DNA from: Acidobacteriota bacterium
Lineage (GTDB): Bacteria > Acidobacteriota > Vicinamibacteria > Vicinamibacterales > CAVVIG01
NCBI GenBank assembly: GCA_003222455.1
Contig: QHWF01000102.1
Span: 1-18,569, forward strand
DNA: 18,569 nt
Direction of reading: 5' to 3'
The notes beneath the pieces were generated by a model. That model had not been told where the DNA came from and ran no database searches. It was given only the letters and a program-made list of their open reading frames with translations. The translations under genes and the position numbers were made by a program. Positions 1 to 8,387 of this stretch are shown in pieces. Within the stretch, counting starts at the first letter, position 1. Each line of letters opens with the position of its first letter.

Positions 1-1508
1 GCCCGGCGCAGCTCCGCGTCGTCGATCAAGCGCCGGAGCCCGTGCGCCAGCCCGCTGACATCGCCAGGTGCGACGAGCCAGGCCGTGCGGTTGTGCTCGA
101 GCACTTCACCAATCTGCTCGAGGTCCGACGCGATGATGCCCTTCCCCATCGCCATGTACTCGAACAGTTTCGTCGGCGATCCGAAGAACGGCGTCCCGTC
201 CGGATTCGCGACGTGTGGTGAGCCGAGCACGTCGCACGCCGCGAGATATGCCGGCGCGTCTTCGTGCGGAACCAGGCCTGTGAAAACTGCGGCGCCCATG
301 GCCCCGCCATCCGTCAGAATCCGCCGCACCGCCGCCAGCGTGGCGCCGTCGCCAATCAGCAGGAGACGGACCGCGCTCGCCCGCGCAGGCTGTTCCTGAA
401 GCAGCTTGACGAACGCGCTCGCCAGCACTTCAGCGCCGTGCCACGGACCGAACGTACCGAGGAACCCGACCACGACCATGCTGCGCAGGCCGAAACGCTC
501 ACGAACGGCCGTGCCATCGATATCCGGCCGATAGCGGGTCGCATCGGCGCCGTTGGGGTTCACGCAGATCGACCCGGGATCGATGCCGCGGGCGACGATT
601 TCGTCCTGCATGGCGCGGCTGACCACGACGATCAAATCGGCTGAGGAGAGATTGAGCAGTTCGATCCGCCGGGACAACGCCTCGTGCCTGAGCGGCCGGC
701 TCCAATGCCGCCCCATCCAGATTTCCGAGCCGTTGTACTCCAGCACGAACGGCACGCCGTGCCGGCGCGCGATTCTGATTCCGGCGTAGTTGTTCAGACT
801 GTATCGCTGATAGACGAACGCCGGCCGGCGCCGGCCGATCGCGGCATCGGCCGCCGCGTCAAAGGCATCGTTCAAGAGAAAGGTCGGCAGCTCCCTGAAA
901 TTCCAGAAGGCTTCGGCCGGAGGGACAAGACACACCTCGACGCCGCTTTTCACCGTCGGGATGTCGTCGGTCGTGAGCACCTTGACTGGTCCGGTGAAGC
1001 GGTCGAGCTCGTTGAGGACGCCGGAGATGTGGGCGACCGAGCCGCCGGCGCGCACGCCAAAACTCAGATCGGTGCGGAGATAGAGCGGCGAGGCGGTCAG
1101 GTTCAAGATCGGCGGTTGCCGTCCCGTCCGATGGTTTGCGGTCTCGATCGTTTCGAGCGCGCGTTCCACGCTGCGCAACAGCGCTCGTATGCGAAACGGC
1201 TCGGTCGCGAGCTGCGCGGTCCAGCGCAAAAGCAGGCTGCCGGTTAACCGGCGGATTCGACCGCGGACATCTTCGACCGCCACGCGTCCGCGACTCATCA
1301 CGCGCAGCGCGAGCGCAAGCGGCAGCGGCCGTCCCGCCGACTCGAGGCGATGGACGAGCAGTCGCCCTTCCCCATGTCGGGCGACGTGCTTCAGCACGGT
1401 TCCGCGCCGGAGCCACCGGGTGAATTCGTCGAACGAGACGACCAGTTCGCCGGGCGCCGCCGGTGGAGCGGGGACGCCGGGACGCACGATGGTCACTCGC
1501 CGGCTCAC
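1..1508 (-). CDS. GT4-family glycosyltransferase, 3' end cut by the window edge
   Basis: Read on the reverse strand, one open frame runs from a GTG at 1508 to the left window edge (502 codons, no stop). It transfers a sugar from a nucleotide donor to a glycan acceptor, probably at the cytoplasmic membrane face. Residues ~1-135 are a poorly conserved N-terminal region shared with the other two glycosyltransferases here. The GT-B N-domain starts near 140 with the glycine-rich loop VRAGGSVAH (152-160), and EYNGSE is at 257-262. The GT-B C-domain has LLLIGDG (382-388) and FFGSPTKLFEYMAMGKG (441-457), whose FEYMA glutamate is the usual donor-site residue. The GTG overlaps the TGA of the upstream amidotransferase gene (GTGA), implying translational coupling; a second GTG at 1496 is possible. 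The related glycosyltransferase at 8465-11281 continues into a methyltransferase, so this one may too, beyond the edge. The family is clear; the sugar specificity is not. Confidence 0.9.
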   Translation of the reverse strand, partial: MSRRVTIVRPGVPAPPAAPGELVVSFDEFTRWLRRGTVLKHVARHGEGRLLVHRLESAGRPLPLALALRVMSRGRVAVEDVRGRIRRLTGSLLLRWTAQLATEPFRIRALLRSVERALETIETANHRTGRQPPILNLTASPLYLRTDLSFGVRAGGSVAHISGVLNELDRFTGPVKVLTTDDIPTVKSGVEVCLVPPAEAFWNFRELPTFLLNDAFDAAADAAIGRRRPAFVYQRYSLNNYAGIRIARRHGVPFVLEYNGSEIWMGRHWSRPLRHEALSRRIELLNLSSADLIVVVSRAMQDEIVARGIDPGSICVNPNGADATRYRPDIDGTAVRERFGLRSMVVVGFLGTFGPWHGAEVLASAFVKLLQEQPARASAVRLLLIGDGATLAAVRRILTDGGAMGAAVFTGLVPHEDAPAYLAACDVLGSPHVANPDGTPFFGSPTKLFEYMAMGKGIIASDLEQIGEVLEHNRTAWLVAPGDVSGLAHGLRRLIDDAELRR

Positions 1509-3439
1509 GCGGTCTCGAGCACCGGCAATCGAGGAATATCCTCGGCGATGAACGTCCGCCACCACAGCGCGAGATTGAGCAGGTACCATCGCTTCGAGCC
1601 GTCGGCCGTCTCCATCACGTGCCGGACTTCGCGCGCGTCCAGCAGATCCGCGTCGGCGCAGAAGCGCTGCAGCTCCGACTGCGCCAGCAGCTGCAGCGGG
1701 CCCTGAAAGAGCTCGCCGACCGGCACGCCGAACCCCTGTTTCGGGCGCGCGATCACGTTGTCGGGAACAAGACCCCTCACCGCTTTCTTCAGCACGTATT
1801 TCAGCGTGTTGTCCTTCGTTTTCAGCGCCGCCGGAATGCTCATCGCAAGGCTCACGAACTCGTGATCGAGAAATGGCACTCGCCCCTCCAGGCCCACGCC
1901 CATCGTCATCTTGTCCACGCGCATCAGCAGGAGCTCGGGCAGCCTGAGGTTGAGATCGACGTACGACATCCAATTCACATGCGTCGGCTCGGGCGCCCGC
2001 GCCTCGAATCGTCTTCGTATCGGCTGAATGGCCTCCCACGACGTGAGACCGCCGAGCGCGCGACGGAGACGCGGCGACAGCAGCCTCCGCTTCTCGGCAT
2101 CGGTAAACGCTTCGGCGCCGCTCCAGAACAGCGGCTCGCAGCGGGCGCCGCGCCGCAGCCACTCCAGATGCACGGTCCTGTCGTACCCGAGCGTGGCGAG
2201 CGTGGCGCAGCCGGCGCGCTTGATCGCGCGTGGCACCGGCCAGTCGTTCCAGCGCTGTCGCTTGAGCGCCTCCATCCAGCTCGGATAGCCGATGAACAGC
2301 TCGTCTGCGCCTTCACCGACCTGACACACGACCACGCCGTTTTCCCGCGCCAGCCTGGCCACGTAGTACAGCGGCACGCAGACCGGGTCGGCAATCGGCT
2401 CGTCTTGTAACTGCACCATGCGGGGCAGGAAGGCGATGATGTCGTCCGCGTGTATCAGGTACTCGTGATGGTCGGCGCCGACACGTGCCGCCATCTGGCG
2501 CGCGAAGACGAGCTCGTTCTCGTACGAATGGAACGACTCCGCGTAGCCGATCGAGAACGTCTTGACGGGCGTCTGCTCGCCTGCGGAGAACAACGCGGCA
2601 TTGGTGCTCGAGTCGAGCCCACCCGAAAGAAACACACCGACCGGTACGTCGCTCACCTTGCGAAGGCCGACCGACGTGCGCAGCTCGTGGAGCACACGTT
2701 CGGCGATTTCGTCTTCTCCCGCCCGTGCCAGGACCGTCGCATCGTCCCACACGTCCCAGTACCGGCGCTCACGGACGGTGCCGTCCGCGCTGACACGCAT
2801 CCACGTGGCCGGCGGGACTTTCCTGATGCCGGCGAACAGCGTCTCGGGACCGGGCGTCGTGAGGAACGACAGGTAGTGGAACAGCGCCGATTCGTCGATC
2901 GCTCGCCGCTCGTCGGGATCGGTCAGCAGCGACTTGATCTCCGACGCAAACGTCAGGCGACCGGCTTCGATGCTGTAGTACAGCGGCTTGATCCCGATGC
3001 GGTCGCGCACGAGCCAGAGGTGCTGCGTACGCGCGTCCCAGAGAGCAAATGCGAACATCCCGCGAAAGCGCGACAAACAATCGATGCCCCATTCGTCGAA
3101 CGCGTGCAGGATCACTTCGGTGTCGGAGTGATCGGTCTGCCAGCGACGCCGGCCGAACTGGCTGAGCTCCGCACGCAGTTGTCGATGGTTGTAGATCTCT
3201 CCGTTATAGGTAATCGTCAGGCTGCCATCCTCGTTGGCCATCGGCTGGCGGGCGCGCTCCGAGAGATCGATGATCGCCAGACGGCGATGGCCGAATCCAA
3301 CGCGCTGATCGGGTGCGACCCAGGTGGCCGCTCCATCCGGTCCTCGATGCGCCATCGCGTCGCGCATCCGGGTGATGTAGGGCTCGGTAACGCGGAACGT
3401 TCCGGAGGTGAACGCCAGCGCGCCGTTAATTCCGCACAT
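1505..3439 (-). CDS. asnB: Asparagine synthase (glutamine-hydrolysing)-type amidotransferase
   Basis: This is a 644-residue protein of normal length for the family. An N-terminal class II glutamine amidotransferase domain (~1-210) releases ammonia from glutamine. A C-terminal ATP-pyrophosphatase synthase domain (~240-640) adenylates a carboxylate and amidates it. The start is fixed by the MCGINGALAF N-terminus, with catalytic Cys2 exposed after Met removal. Visible motifs are HRGPDG (31-36), GHRRLAIIDLS (50-60), YNGEIYNH (78-85), the PPi loop SGGLDSS (272-278) and GEGADE (375-380). In polysaccharide loci such proteins often serve as sugar-uronate amidases or exosortase-associated amidotransferases rather than asparagine makers, and the context favours that (inference). 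It follows a 65-bp gap containing repeat element A and overlaps the next glycosyltransferase gene by GTGA. No defect is seen in the catalytic motifs. Confidence 0.93.
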   Translation of the reverse strand: MCGINGALAFTSGTFRVTEPYITRMRDAMAHRGPDGAATWVAPDQRVGFGHRRLAIIDLSERARQPMANEDGSLTITYNGEIYNHRQLRAELSQFGRRRWQTDHSDTEVILHAFDEWGIDCLSRFRGMFAFALWDARTQHLWLVRDRIGIKPLYYSIEAGRLTFASEIKSLLTDPDERRAIDESALFHYLSFLTTPGPETLFAGIRKVPPATWMRVSADGTVRERRYWDVWDDATVLARAGEDEIAERVLHELRTSVGLRKVSDVPVGVFLSGGLDSSTNAALFSAGEQTPVKTFSIGYAESFHSYENELVFARQMAARVGADHHEYLIHADDIIAFLPRMVQLQDEPIADPVCVPLYYVARLARENGVVVCQVGEGADELFIGYPSWMEALKRQRWNDWPVPRAIKRAGCATLATLGYDRTVHLEWLRRGARCEPLFWSGAEAFTDAEKRRLLSPRLRRALGGLTSWEAIQPIRRRFEARAPEPTHVNWMSYVDLNLRLPELLLMRVDKMTMGVGLEGRVPFLDHEFVSLAMSIPAALKTKDNTLKYVLKKAVRGLVPDNVIARPKQGFGVPVGELFQGPLQLLAQSELQRFCADADLLDAREVRHVMETADGSKRWYLLNLALWWRTFIAEDIPRLPVLETA

Positions 3440-3456
3440 GACTCAAATCACCCACG

Positions 3457-3492
3457 AAGGACACAAAGGATACAAAGGACACCAAGGGACAG
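3457..3492. repeat. Intergenic 9-bp tandem repeat (element A)
   Basis: Four degenerate 9-bp units read on the plus strand as AAGGACACA, AAGGATACA, AAGGACACC and AAGGGACAG. They fill most of the 65-bp gap between the fusion gene's stop (3505) and the amidotransferase start (3439). Unlike elements B and C, no good inverted arm is visible. The role is unknown; it may be an mRNA-level boundary element or a remnant of a longer hairpin repeat. Confidence 0.75.
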
Positions 3493-3504
3493 CCGTACTC
3501 GTGT

Positions 3505-6276
3505 TCATGAGTTTGATGCCTTGCGGCCGTCGCCGGGCTTCGTCGCCTTGACGATCAGGTTCCAACCCAGCATCCGTTCGCTGAGCGGCAGCGTCCACTG
3601 CAATCCGGATGGAAGCTCCTCAGCCAACAGCTGCCGCTGAACGATTTCGACGCGGTCGAACGCCTGGAACAACGCCTGTGCGCCCGACTTCGTGTACGCC
3701 TTGACCAGCGGCCTCGCCTCGTTCGCCGATCGCTCGACCGACCGCGACATGATCTCGCCCATCGACATTCGTTCGAGCATGCCTTCTTTGACGCCGAACA
3801 GCCAGACCAGTTTTCGCCAGTAATGCCACGAATGTTCGGCATAGACCATCACAATCGCTCGTCCGCCGGGACGCAGGACGCGATGGATTTCACCGACCAC
3901 TCTGGCGGTGTGCGGTGTGTGGTGCAGCACGCCGTTGCTGTAGACCAGGTCGAACGAATTGTCGGTGAACGGAAGCGACTCGGCATCGTCGTGAACGAAG
4001 CGGCCCCGCAGGCCTCTCAACCGGAAATTCTCCTCGGCGAGCTGCAGGTGGCCGGCTGCGAGATCGACGTCGGTGACCGTCGCCCCGTGCATCGCGAACT
4101 GGGCCAGATCGGTGCCGAGGCCGCCGCCGATTTCGAGAACTTCATGACCGGCGTGATGCGCGAATTCCATGGTCTCCGGCATCCATGGCGCGTAGACACG
4201 GTATCGATGCCGTTCGACTTCGAGGAACCATTCGAGCGTGCGAGGTTGAGAGGTGCCGGCATGTTGTGAGCCGACCGGATTCCGATTCCACTGCCGCTGG
4301 ATCTGATCTTTGTAGGAATCGCCCGTCTCAATGCTGTTGGCGTGTCGAGTGGCGCCCGCCTGGCCTTCGACGAACGTTCGTAATTGCACGCCGAGGCCGG
4401 CTTCGCCGGGCACGACGAGCACGCGGGCCGCATCCACGCCTCGCGCGGTCACGTGTTCTTCGAGGTTCGACGAGCCGGCAACGATGATGGTCGCCTGCCG
4501 GAGCGCGAGCTCCTCGGCCTTGGCGTACAGCTCTGGATAGAACGGGGCCATCCCATCGAGCGCCTCGTGCAGCACCACGTCAGACCCTGGATATTCGACG
4601 ATGTATGGAATGCCGAGCACCTGACTCAGCTCGGCGCCGACCGACTGGCCTGCACAAATGCGCTCGTACAAGAACGCTGGCCGCAGCGTCTGGCAGGCCG
4701 CTTTGACGATCGGCCCGTAATGCGTCGGCGCCAGGACGATGGCGTCTTCGCCGGCGGTCAAGCGCGGCGGGTCCATGACGACCTGCTGCACACCCATCCC
4801 ATCGAGCAACCGGTCGTGCCGAGGCGTCAAACACACGACGCGCTCGCTGATCGCCGCTAACTCCGCAACGACGCGGCTCATTCGCTCGTCGTCTCGCTCC
4901 GTGGCCCAGTAATCGGTGCGCAGATACAACCCGACGCCCGCAAGGGGCAGCACGTCGCCGCCGCACGCGGGTCGATCGAGCGGCACCGGCTGGGCGCGCA
5001 GAGTGAGCAGCGTCAGCTTGACGAGGATGTCCGAACGGCGCACCGGAAATTCTCCGCGATAGATCCAGCGGAGGCCGGTTGGCGCTCGGTGCCACGTTGT
5101 GACCGCGCGATCGATCGGCAGGCCGATCCGCTTCATCCACTTCACGGCCTTGACATGCCGGCGCAGGCTGAGCCAGCGTTCGTTGTCCACCCGCTCGATC
5201 GTCTCCTCGGCCGGCCAGTACACCCACGCCTGACCTCCTGTGTGCAACACCTGCGCGATGAGCCGCAGCTGCGGCTCTGACGGGAGCCCCGAGGCCAGCT
5301 CGAACACCGCACCAGCCCCAGACGAGCGGGACACTTCCGCTGAGGGATCTGAACGCGGCTGCAGTGCAGGTGCGGGGAGCTCCACGTGGTGGCGCTCAGT
5401 CGCTTCCGACAGGGAGACATCAGCGAGGCGGCCCGCCCGCTGCAGATCGGGAGCAAAGTACACGTAGGTGTTCACTCCGGGCGTCACCGCGGTGGAAGAC
5501 GCGCTGCCGAGCGCGAACGTCGCCACACACATCAGGACGTAGGTGGCTGCCACGAACACCGCCGGGGATCGCCCGCTCAACATGGTGTCGCGGTACATCT
5601 CGGTCATGTAGTAGATCGGATTCGCATAAATGATCCACGTGAACCCCTGCGGCACCATCTCCGGCTTGAAGCCGATCGGCGACAGAAACATCAGCAGGAA
5701 CACGAACAGGTTCACGAAGTACGTGATGTCCGGCAGGGCGACGGTGATGCTGGAGAGCACCCAGGTGAGCCCGGCGAGCCACATCACCTGCAGGATCACG
5801 ACCACCGGCAGCAGGGCCACGTGCCAGCTGAGCGACCGGCCGGCAACGACGAGCAGAAGGACGAGCCCGATGCTCACGAACTGGCTCGCCATGCCGACGA
5901 TGACGCTGCGTATCGGGATCAACTCGATCGGCAGCATGACGTTCTTCACGAGATGCATGTTCTGCTTGATCGAGAGCGCGCCTGTCGTCAGCGCTTCCAT
6001 GAAGCCAAGATACGGCACGAGCCCGCAGAACACGTAGAGGACGTAATCGAAGCGGCTGAAGCCCTCGAACCGCATCCTGAGCACGACCATGTAGACGAAG
6101 AGGTACACCGACAGCAGGAGCGCCGGCTGCAGCACGACCCATGTCATCCCCAGCGTCGATCCGGCATGACGTTTTGCGAGCTCGATACGCGTGATCGACA
6201 CGAGCATGCGCCGGTACCGATAGATGATGCCGACCATCCTTCGCGAAGCCGCTGAGACGGCGCGAAAGAAGCTCAT
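3505..6276 (-). CDS. Fusion: ABC-2 polysaccharide permease (Wzm-like) + degenerate GT4 half + SAM methyltransferase
   Basis: One 923-codon frame. Residues 1-~267 are a complete Wzm/TagG-type ABC-2 permease with about six hydrophobic segments and typical features such as SPIGFKPEMVP (199-209) and NPIYYMTEMYRD (219-230). Residues ~268-640 match the first ~410 residues of the glycosyltransferase at 8465-11281: the N-terminal domain (WVYWPAEETIERV, 351-363), then a GT-B N-domain with YLRTDYW (451-457) and EYPGSD (561-566). The glycine-rich acceptor loop is replaced by ATERDDERMS, and the donor-binding C-domain is absent. Residues ~650-915 are a class I SAM methyltransferase (motif I VLEIGGGLGTD, 713-723; SNGVLHHTP, 780-788), about two-thirds identical by eye to the C-terminus of 8465-11281. 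The start ATG overlaps the heparinase stop (ATGA). GTG 5475 could start a separate 656-residue protein exactly where the paralogue begins. No Wzt ATPase gene lies in the window. Domain calls are firm; whether a single polypeptide is made is not. Confidence 0.85.
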   Translation of the reverse strand: MSFFRAVSAASRRMVGIIYRYRRMLVSITRIELAKRHAGSTLGMTWVVLQPALLLSVYLFVYMVVLRMRFEGFSRFDYVLYVFCGLVPYLGFMEALTTGALSIKQNMHLVKNVMLPIELIPIRSVIVGMASQFVSIGLVLLLVVAGRSLSWHVALLPVVVILQVMWLAGLTWVLSSITVALPDITYFVNLFVFLLMFLSPIGFKPEMVPQGFTWIIYANPIYYMTEMYRDTMLSGRSPAVFVAATYVLMCVATFALGSASSTAVTPGVNTYVYFAPDLQRAGRLADVSLSEATERHHVELPAPALQPRSDPSAEVSRSSGAGAVFELASGLPSEPQLRLIAQVLHTGGQAWVYWPAEETIERVDNERWLSLRRHVKAVKWMKRIGLPIDRAVTTWHRAPTGLRWIYRGEFPVRRSDILVKLTLLTLRAQPVPLDRPACGGDVLPLAGVGLYLRTDYWATERDDERMSRVVAELAAISERVVCLTPRHDRLLDGMGVQQVVMDPPRLTAGEDAIVLAPTHYGPIVKAACQTLRPAFLYERICAGQSVGAELSQVLGIPYIVEYPGSDVVLHEALDGMAPFYPELYAKAEELALRQATIIVAGSSNLEEHVTARGVDAARVLVVPGEAGLGVQLRTFVEGQAGATRHANSIETGDSYKDQIQRQWNRNPVGSQHAGTSQPRTLEWFLEVERHRYRVYAPWMPETMEFAHHAGHEVLEIGGGLGTDLAQFAMHGATVTDVDLAAGHLQLAEENFRLRGLRGRFVHDDAESLPFTDNSFDLVYSNGVLHHTPHTARVVGEIHRVLRPGGRAIVMVYAEHSWHYWRKLVWLFGVKEGMLERMSMGEIMSRSVERSANEARPLVKAYTKSGAQALFQAFDRVEIVQRQLLAEELPSGLQWTLPLSERMLGWNLIVKATKPGDGRKASNS
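5420..5508 (-). other. Permease / glycosyltransferase fusion junction
   Basis: The permease part should end near residue 260-270. At residues 257-268 the frame reads GSASSTAVTPGV, unlike usual permease tails. The frame that would follow a single inserted base here reads GSRVFHR and ends at a TGA at 5420-5422; an aromatic-basic VF(H/R)R tail is common in Wzm proteins. The GTG at 5473-5475, reading VNTYVYF, aligns with the MRAVYVD start of the related glycosyltransferase. This suggests two once-overlapping genes joined by a frame change, either real or a sequencing error. Confidence 0.5.
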
Positions 6277-8294
6277 GACGTGAAAACGAACTCAAACGCG
6301 AACTCAAACGCGCCTTCGCCCCGCAGGCCCACTTGCGACGAGATGTCGATGGCCGAACATGGCGCCTTCACGCCGTAGGATGGCGAATAGGCGGCCGGGC
6401 GTATGGATATGTCGAGCCCTGGCGGCACCGTCAACTGCCATCGGCCGGCGGCCGCGGCCAGCAGGAGCGTTGTCTCACCAGTTCGCTCCGCTGACAGACC
6501 GGGCGCCAGATGAAAATGCCAGCGGAGCTCGTGGCGGCCGTGCCCGACGAGTCGATCGACGATGACGAGCGTGCCGGAGGGCTTCAGGAAGCGGAACGTT
6601 CGCTCATGGGTGACCGGCTCGGGCAGCCGTTCGTACCCATGGTGCCGGCCCACGTACTCCGACGCGTCGGCACGATCCTCGAACGACAGGTGCTGCGCGT
6701 TCGACGATTCGAACAACCGGAAGAGCCAGTCGGGCCGCATTTCGTTCTGTTCGACGCCGTCGACGGACAACGTGTTGTGAAACGCCGTACTTCGAAACAG
6801 GTTCCGCGCGGCGGCATCCGACGTGTACACGTAGCTGCCGGGATCGACGATGAGCGGCGTTCCCGCGTGGTGATACTCGAACGACAACTGATCGTTGTGC
6901 TTGTGATTCCCGAAGCCGTTCGTGCCGACCACGCCGTTGGTGACGAGCAGGCAGTGGTCGCCGGAGCGCATCACCGCGATCCCGGCGTGCGGAAACAGGC
7001 GTCCCGCCTCTTCACGAGCCTGAGTCGGCAACCATGTCCCGTTGAAATCCAGGCCCCACCAGGCGGCCTCCCACGGCCCCGCGGGTCCGGCCAGCGCCAT
7101 CCACCCCGGCTCGTGGAACATCACCGCCGCCGGTCCAAAAAGATGCCTCGCATCCTGTGGCGACGTTGTTCCATCCGCATTGAATTGGTGCAGCCGTCCA
7201 TCGTCGGCATCGCCAACCTGAGGCATCAAGCCATCGGGCCGTGTCACCGCCGCGAGAAAGGCGACCATGCCGTGCAGGTGGGAACGGTAGGCGTTTGACA
7301 TCGGCTCACCCTGGTGCTCCGCGAGCCGCGACGAGCCGAGAAACAATTCGGTCACCAGGCGGTGGTACGGAATCGACGATTCATAGTCCGCGCCGTCGGG
7401 CAGGACCTGCACCGTCATTTCGTGCTCGAGCGCCGCGCGCGCGAACGTGTTCCAGCCCGAGCCTTGCGGCAGATCGGCGAACACGCCGCCGAGGAACAGC
7501 AGCCCCGCGAGGTTGCTCAGAAAGTGATTGCTGGTCACCTCGTACGTATTCTCGAGATTTGCCCGAATGAACACGCCGTGGTCGAACAGCGCCGCATACG
7601 CCCGCGTCCAGAACGCATCGTCCAACGCAGGGCTCGTGCGCACCAACTCGAGACCGATCGCCCAGCTGACGGCGCGAAGCGCCACGTCCATCGTGCAGGT
7701 CCAATTGATGCCCATGCCGACGGGATTGGCTTCAACGAAATCGTCGGCCTGCCGGGAAATCTCGATGGCGAACCGTTCGTCCCCGGTCAGCCGGTAGGCC
7801 TGGCCAAGCGTGGCCCAGTGCTGGCAGCGCGCGAGCTCCCACGGATACTTGATATCGGCATGGCCCGGCCGCATCTCGTACAGATTCCACGCCCGATACG
7901 GAACTCCGCGCGGAAACCGGAGCTGTCGCACGGGATCCAGATACCAGTCGATGGGCATGTAGCCCGGAAGTCCCGAGCGATCGGGATCGAGCGGCACGTA
8001 AGGTCCACTTCCAAGCAGATCGAATTCGTGACGCAGAACGCGTTCTGCGGCTGCGATCGTGCGTTGGGTCTGTGCAACGTGATGTTCCCGCAGATTCGCA
8101 AGCGCGTCGGACGGGATGCTCACATACAGCGACCTGCGGTCGCGGCGGCGCCGGCACCACGCCATCGTCGACAGGCCGGCCGCAGCCACATCGGTGTCGA
8201 AGGTCGGCGCCGGAGGTTGCTCCGGAAGGGCGGCGGGGACGGGCGCCGGCTCGGTCACCGAGCCGCGCCACAATCGAGCGAGGCGAGCCAGCAT
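6273..8294 (-). CDS. Heparinase II/III-family (alginate lyase-like) protein, copy 2
   Basis: A 673-residue protein, taken from the ATG at 8294; two in-frame TTG codons lie just upstream. An N-terminal (α/α) toroid (~80-400) is followed by a β-sandwich heparinase II/III domain (~430-670). Lyases of this fold (PL12, PL15, PL17, PL21) cleave uronate-containing polysaccharide by β-elimination. Likely active-site motifs are present: SNH (255-257), YHR (310-312), NHKHND (463-468) and FRSTAFHNT (500-508). It shares HEFDLLGSG, the PWELARCQH-type motif and SPSYGVK with the copy at 14247-16331, so the two are paralogues. No signal peptide is visible: the N-terminus is short, basic, then Pro/Ala-rich, so a cytoplasmic or membrane-associated role during biosynthesis is possible (inference). 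Its stop overlaps the permease start (ATGA). The 170-bp gap upstream carries hairpin element B. The substrate is unknown. Confidence 0.88.
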   Translation of the reverse strand: MLARLARLWRGSVTEPAPVPAALPEQPPAPTFDTDVAAAGLSTMAWCRRRRDRRSLYVSIPSDALANLREHHVAQTQRTIAAAERVLRHEFDLLGSGPYVPLDPDRSGLPGYMPIDWYLDPVRQLRFPRGVPYRAWNLYEMRPGHADIKYPWELARCQHWATLGQAYRLTGDERFAIEISRQADDFVEANPVGMGINWTCTMDVALRAVSWAIGLELVRTSPALDDAFWTRAYAALFDHGVFIRANLENTYEVTSNHFLSNLAGLLFLGGVFADLPQGSGWNTFARAALEHEMTVQVLPDGADYESSIPYHRLVTELFLGSSRLAEHQGEPMSNAYRSHLHGMVAFLAAVTRPDGLMPQVGDADDGRLHQFNADGTTSPQDARHLFGPAAVMFHEPGWMALAGPAGPWEAAWWGLDFNGTWLPTQAREEAGRLFPHAGIAVMRSGDHCLLVTNGVVGTNGFGNHKHNDQLSFEYHHAGTPLIVDPGSYVYTSDAAARNLFRSTAFHNTLSVDGVEQNEMRPDWLFRLFESSNAQHLSFEDRADASEYVGRHHGYERLPEPVTHERTFRFLKPSGTLVIVDRLVGHGRHELRWHFHLAPGLSAERTGETTLLLAAAAGRWQLTVPPGLDISIRPAAYSPSYGVKAPCSAIDISSQVGLRGEGAFEFAFEFVFTS
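6288..6311. repeat. Perfect 12-bp tandem duplication inside the heparinase C-terminus
   Basis: Two exact copies of GAACTCAAACGC (plus strand) lie side by side and encode the FEFAFEF tail of the heparinase copy 2 protein. Being a multiple of three, the duplication keeps frame. It sits just before the overlap with the permease start and is probably simple replication slippage. Confidence 0.8.
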
Positions 8295-8387
8295 CAACAA
8301 TCGCTGTCAGATTCCAGGCTAGAGAACGTCAACAGGATTTCTCCGCGGCCTGTGCGTTCCAGCGTGACGTCATACGGCACGACATTC

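Noticed and set aside
2450..3640. Long plus-strand ORF (396 codons), and similar ones at 1463-2410, 8600-10162 and 10970-12658
   Set aside because: They are antisense to well-supported genes with recognised motifs, have low-complexity Arg/His-rich translations and no recognisable domain, as expected in GC-rich DNA.
5420..6307. Minus-strand ORF of 295 codons overlapping the permease
   Set aside because: Its body is an out-of-frame reading of the permease. Only its last ~30 codons are of interest, as the possible ancestral permease tail.
8327..8332. Promoter for the second heparinase gene (TTGACG on the minus strand)
   Set aside because: No acceptable -10 hexamer lies 16-18 bp downstream; a lone -35-like hexamer is expected by chance.
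8365..8372. Perfect palindrome TGACGTCA as an operator
   Set aside because: It occurs once, is only 8 bp, and no second half-site or regulator gene is nearby; chance is sufficient.
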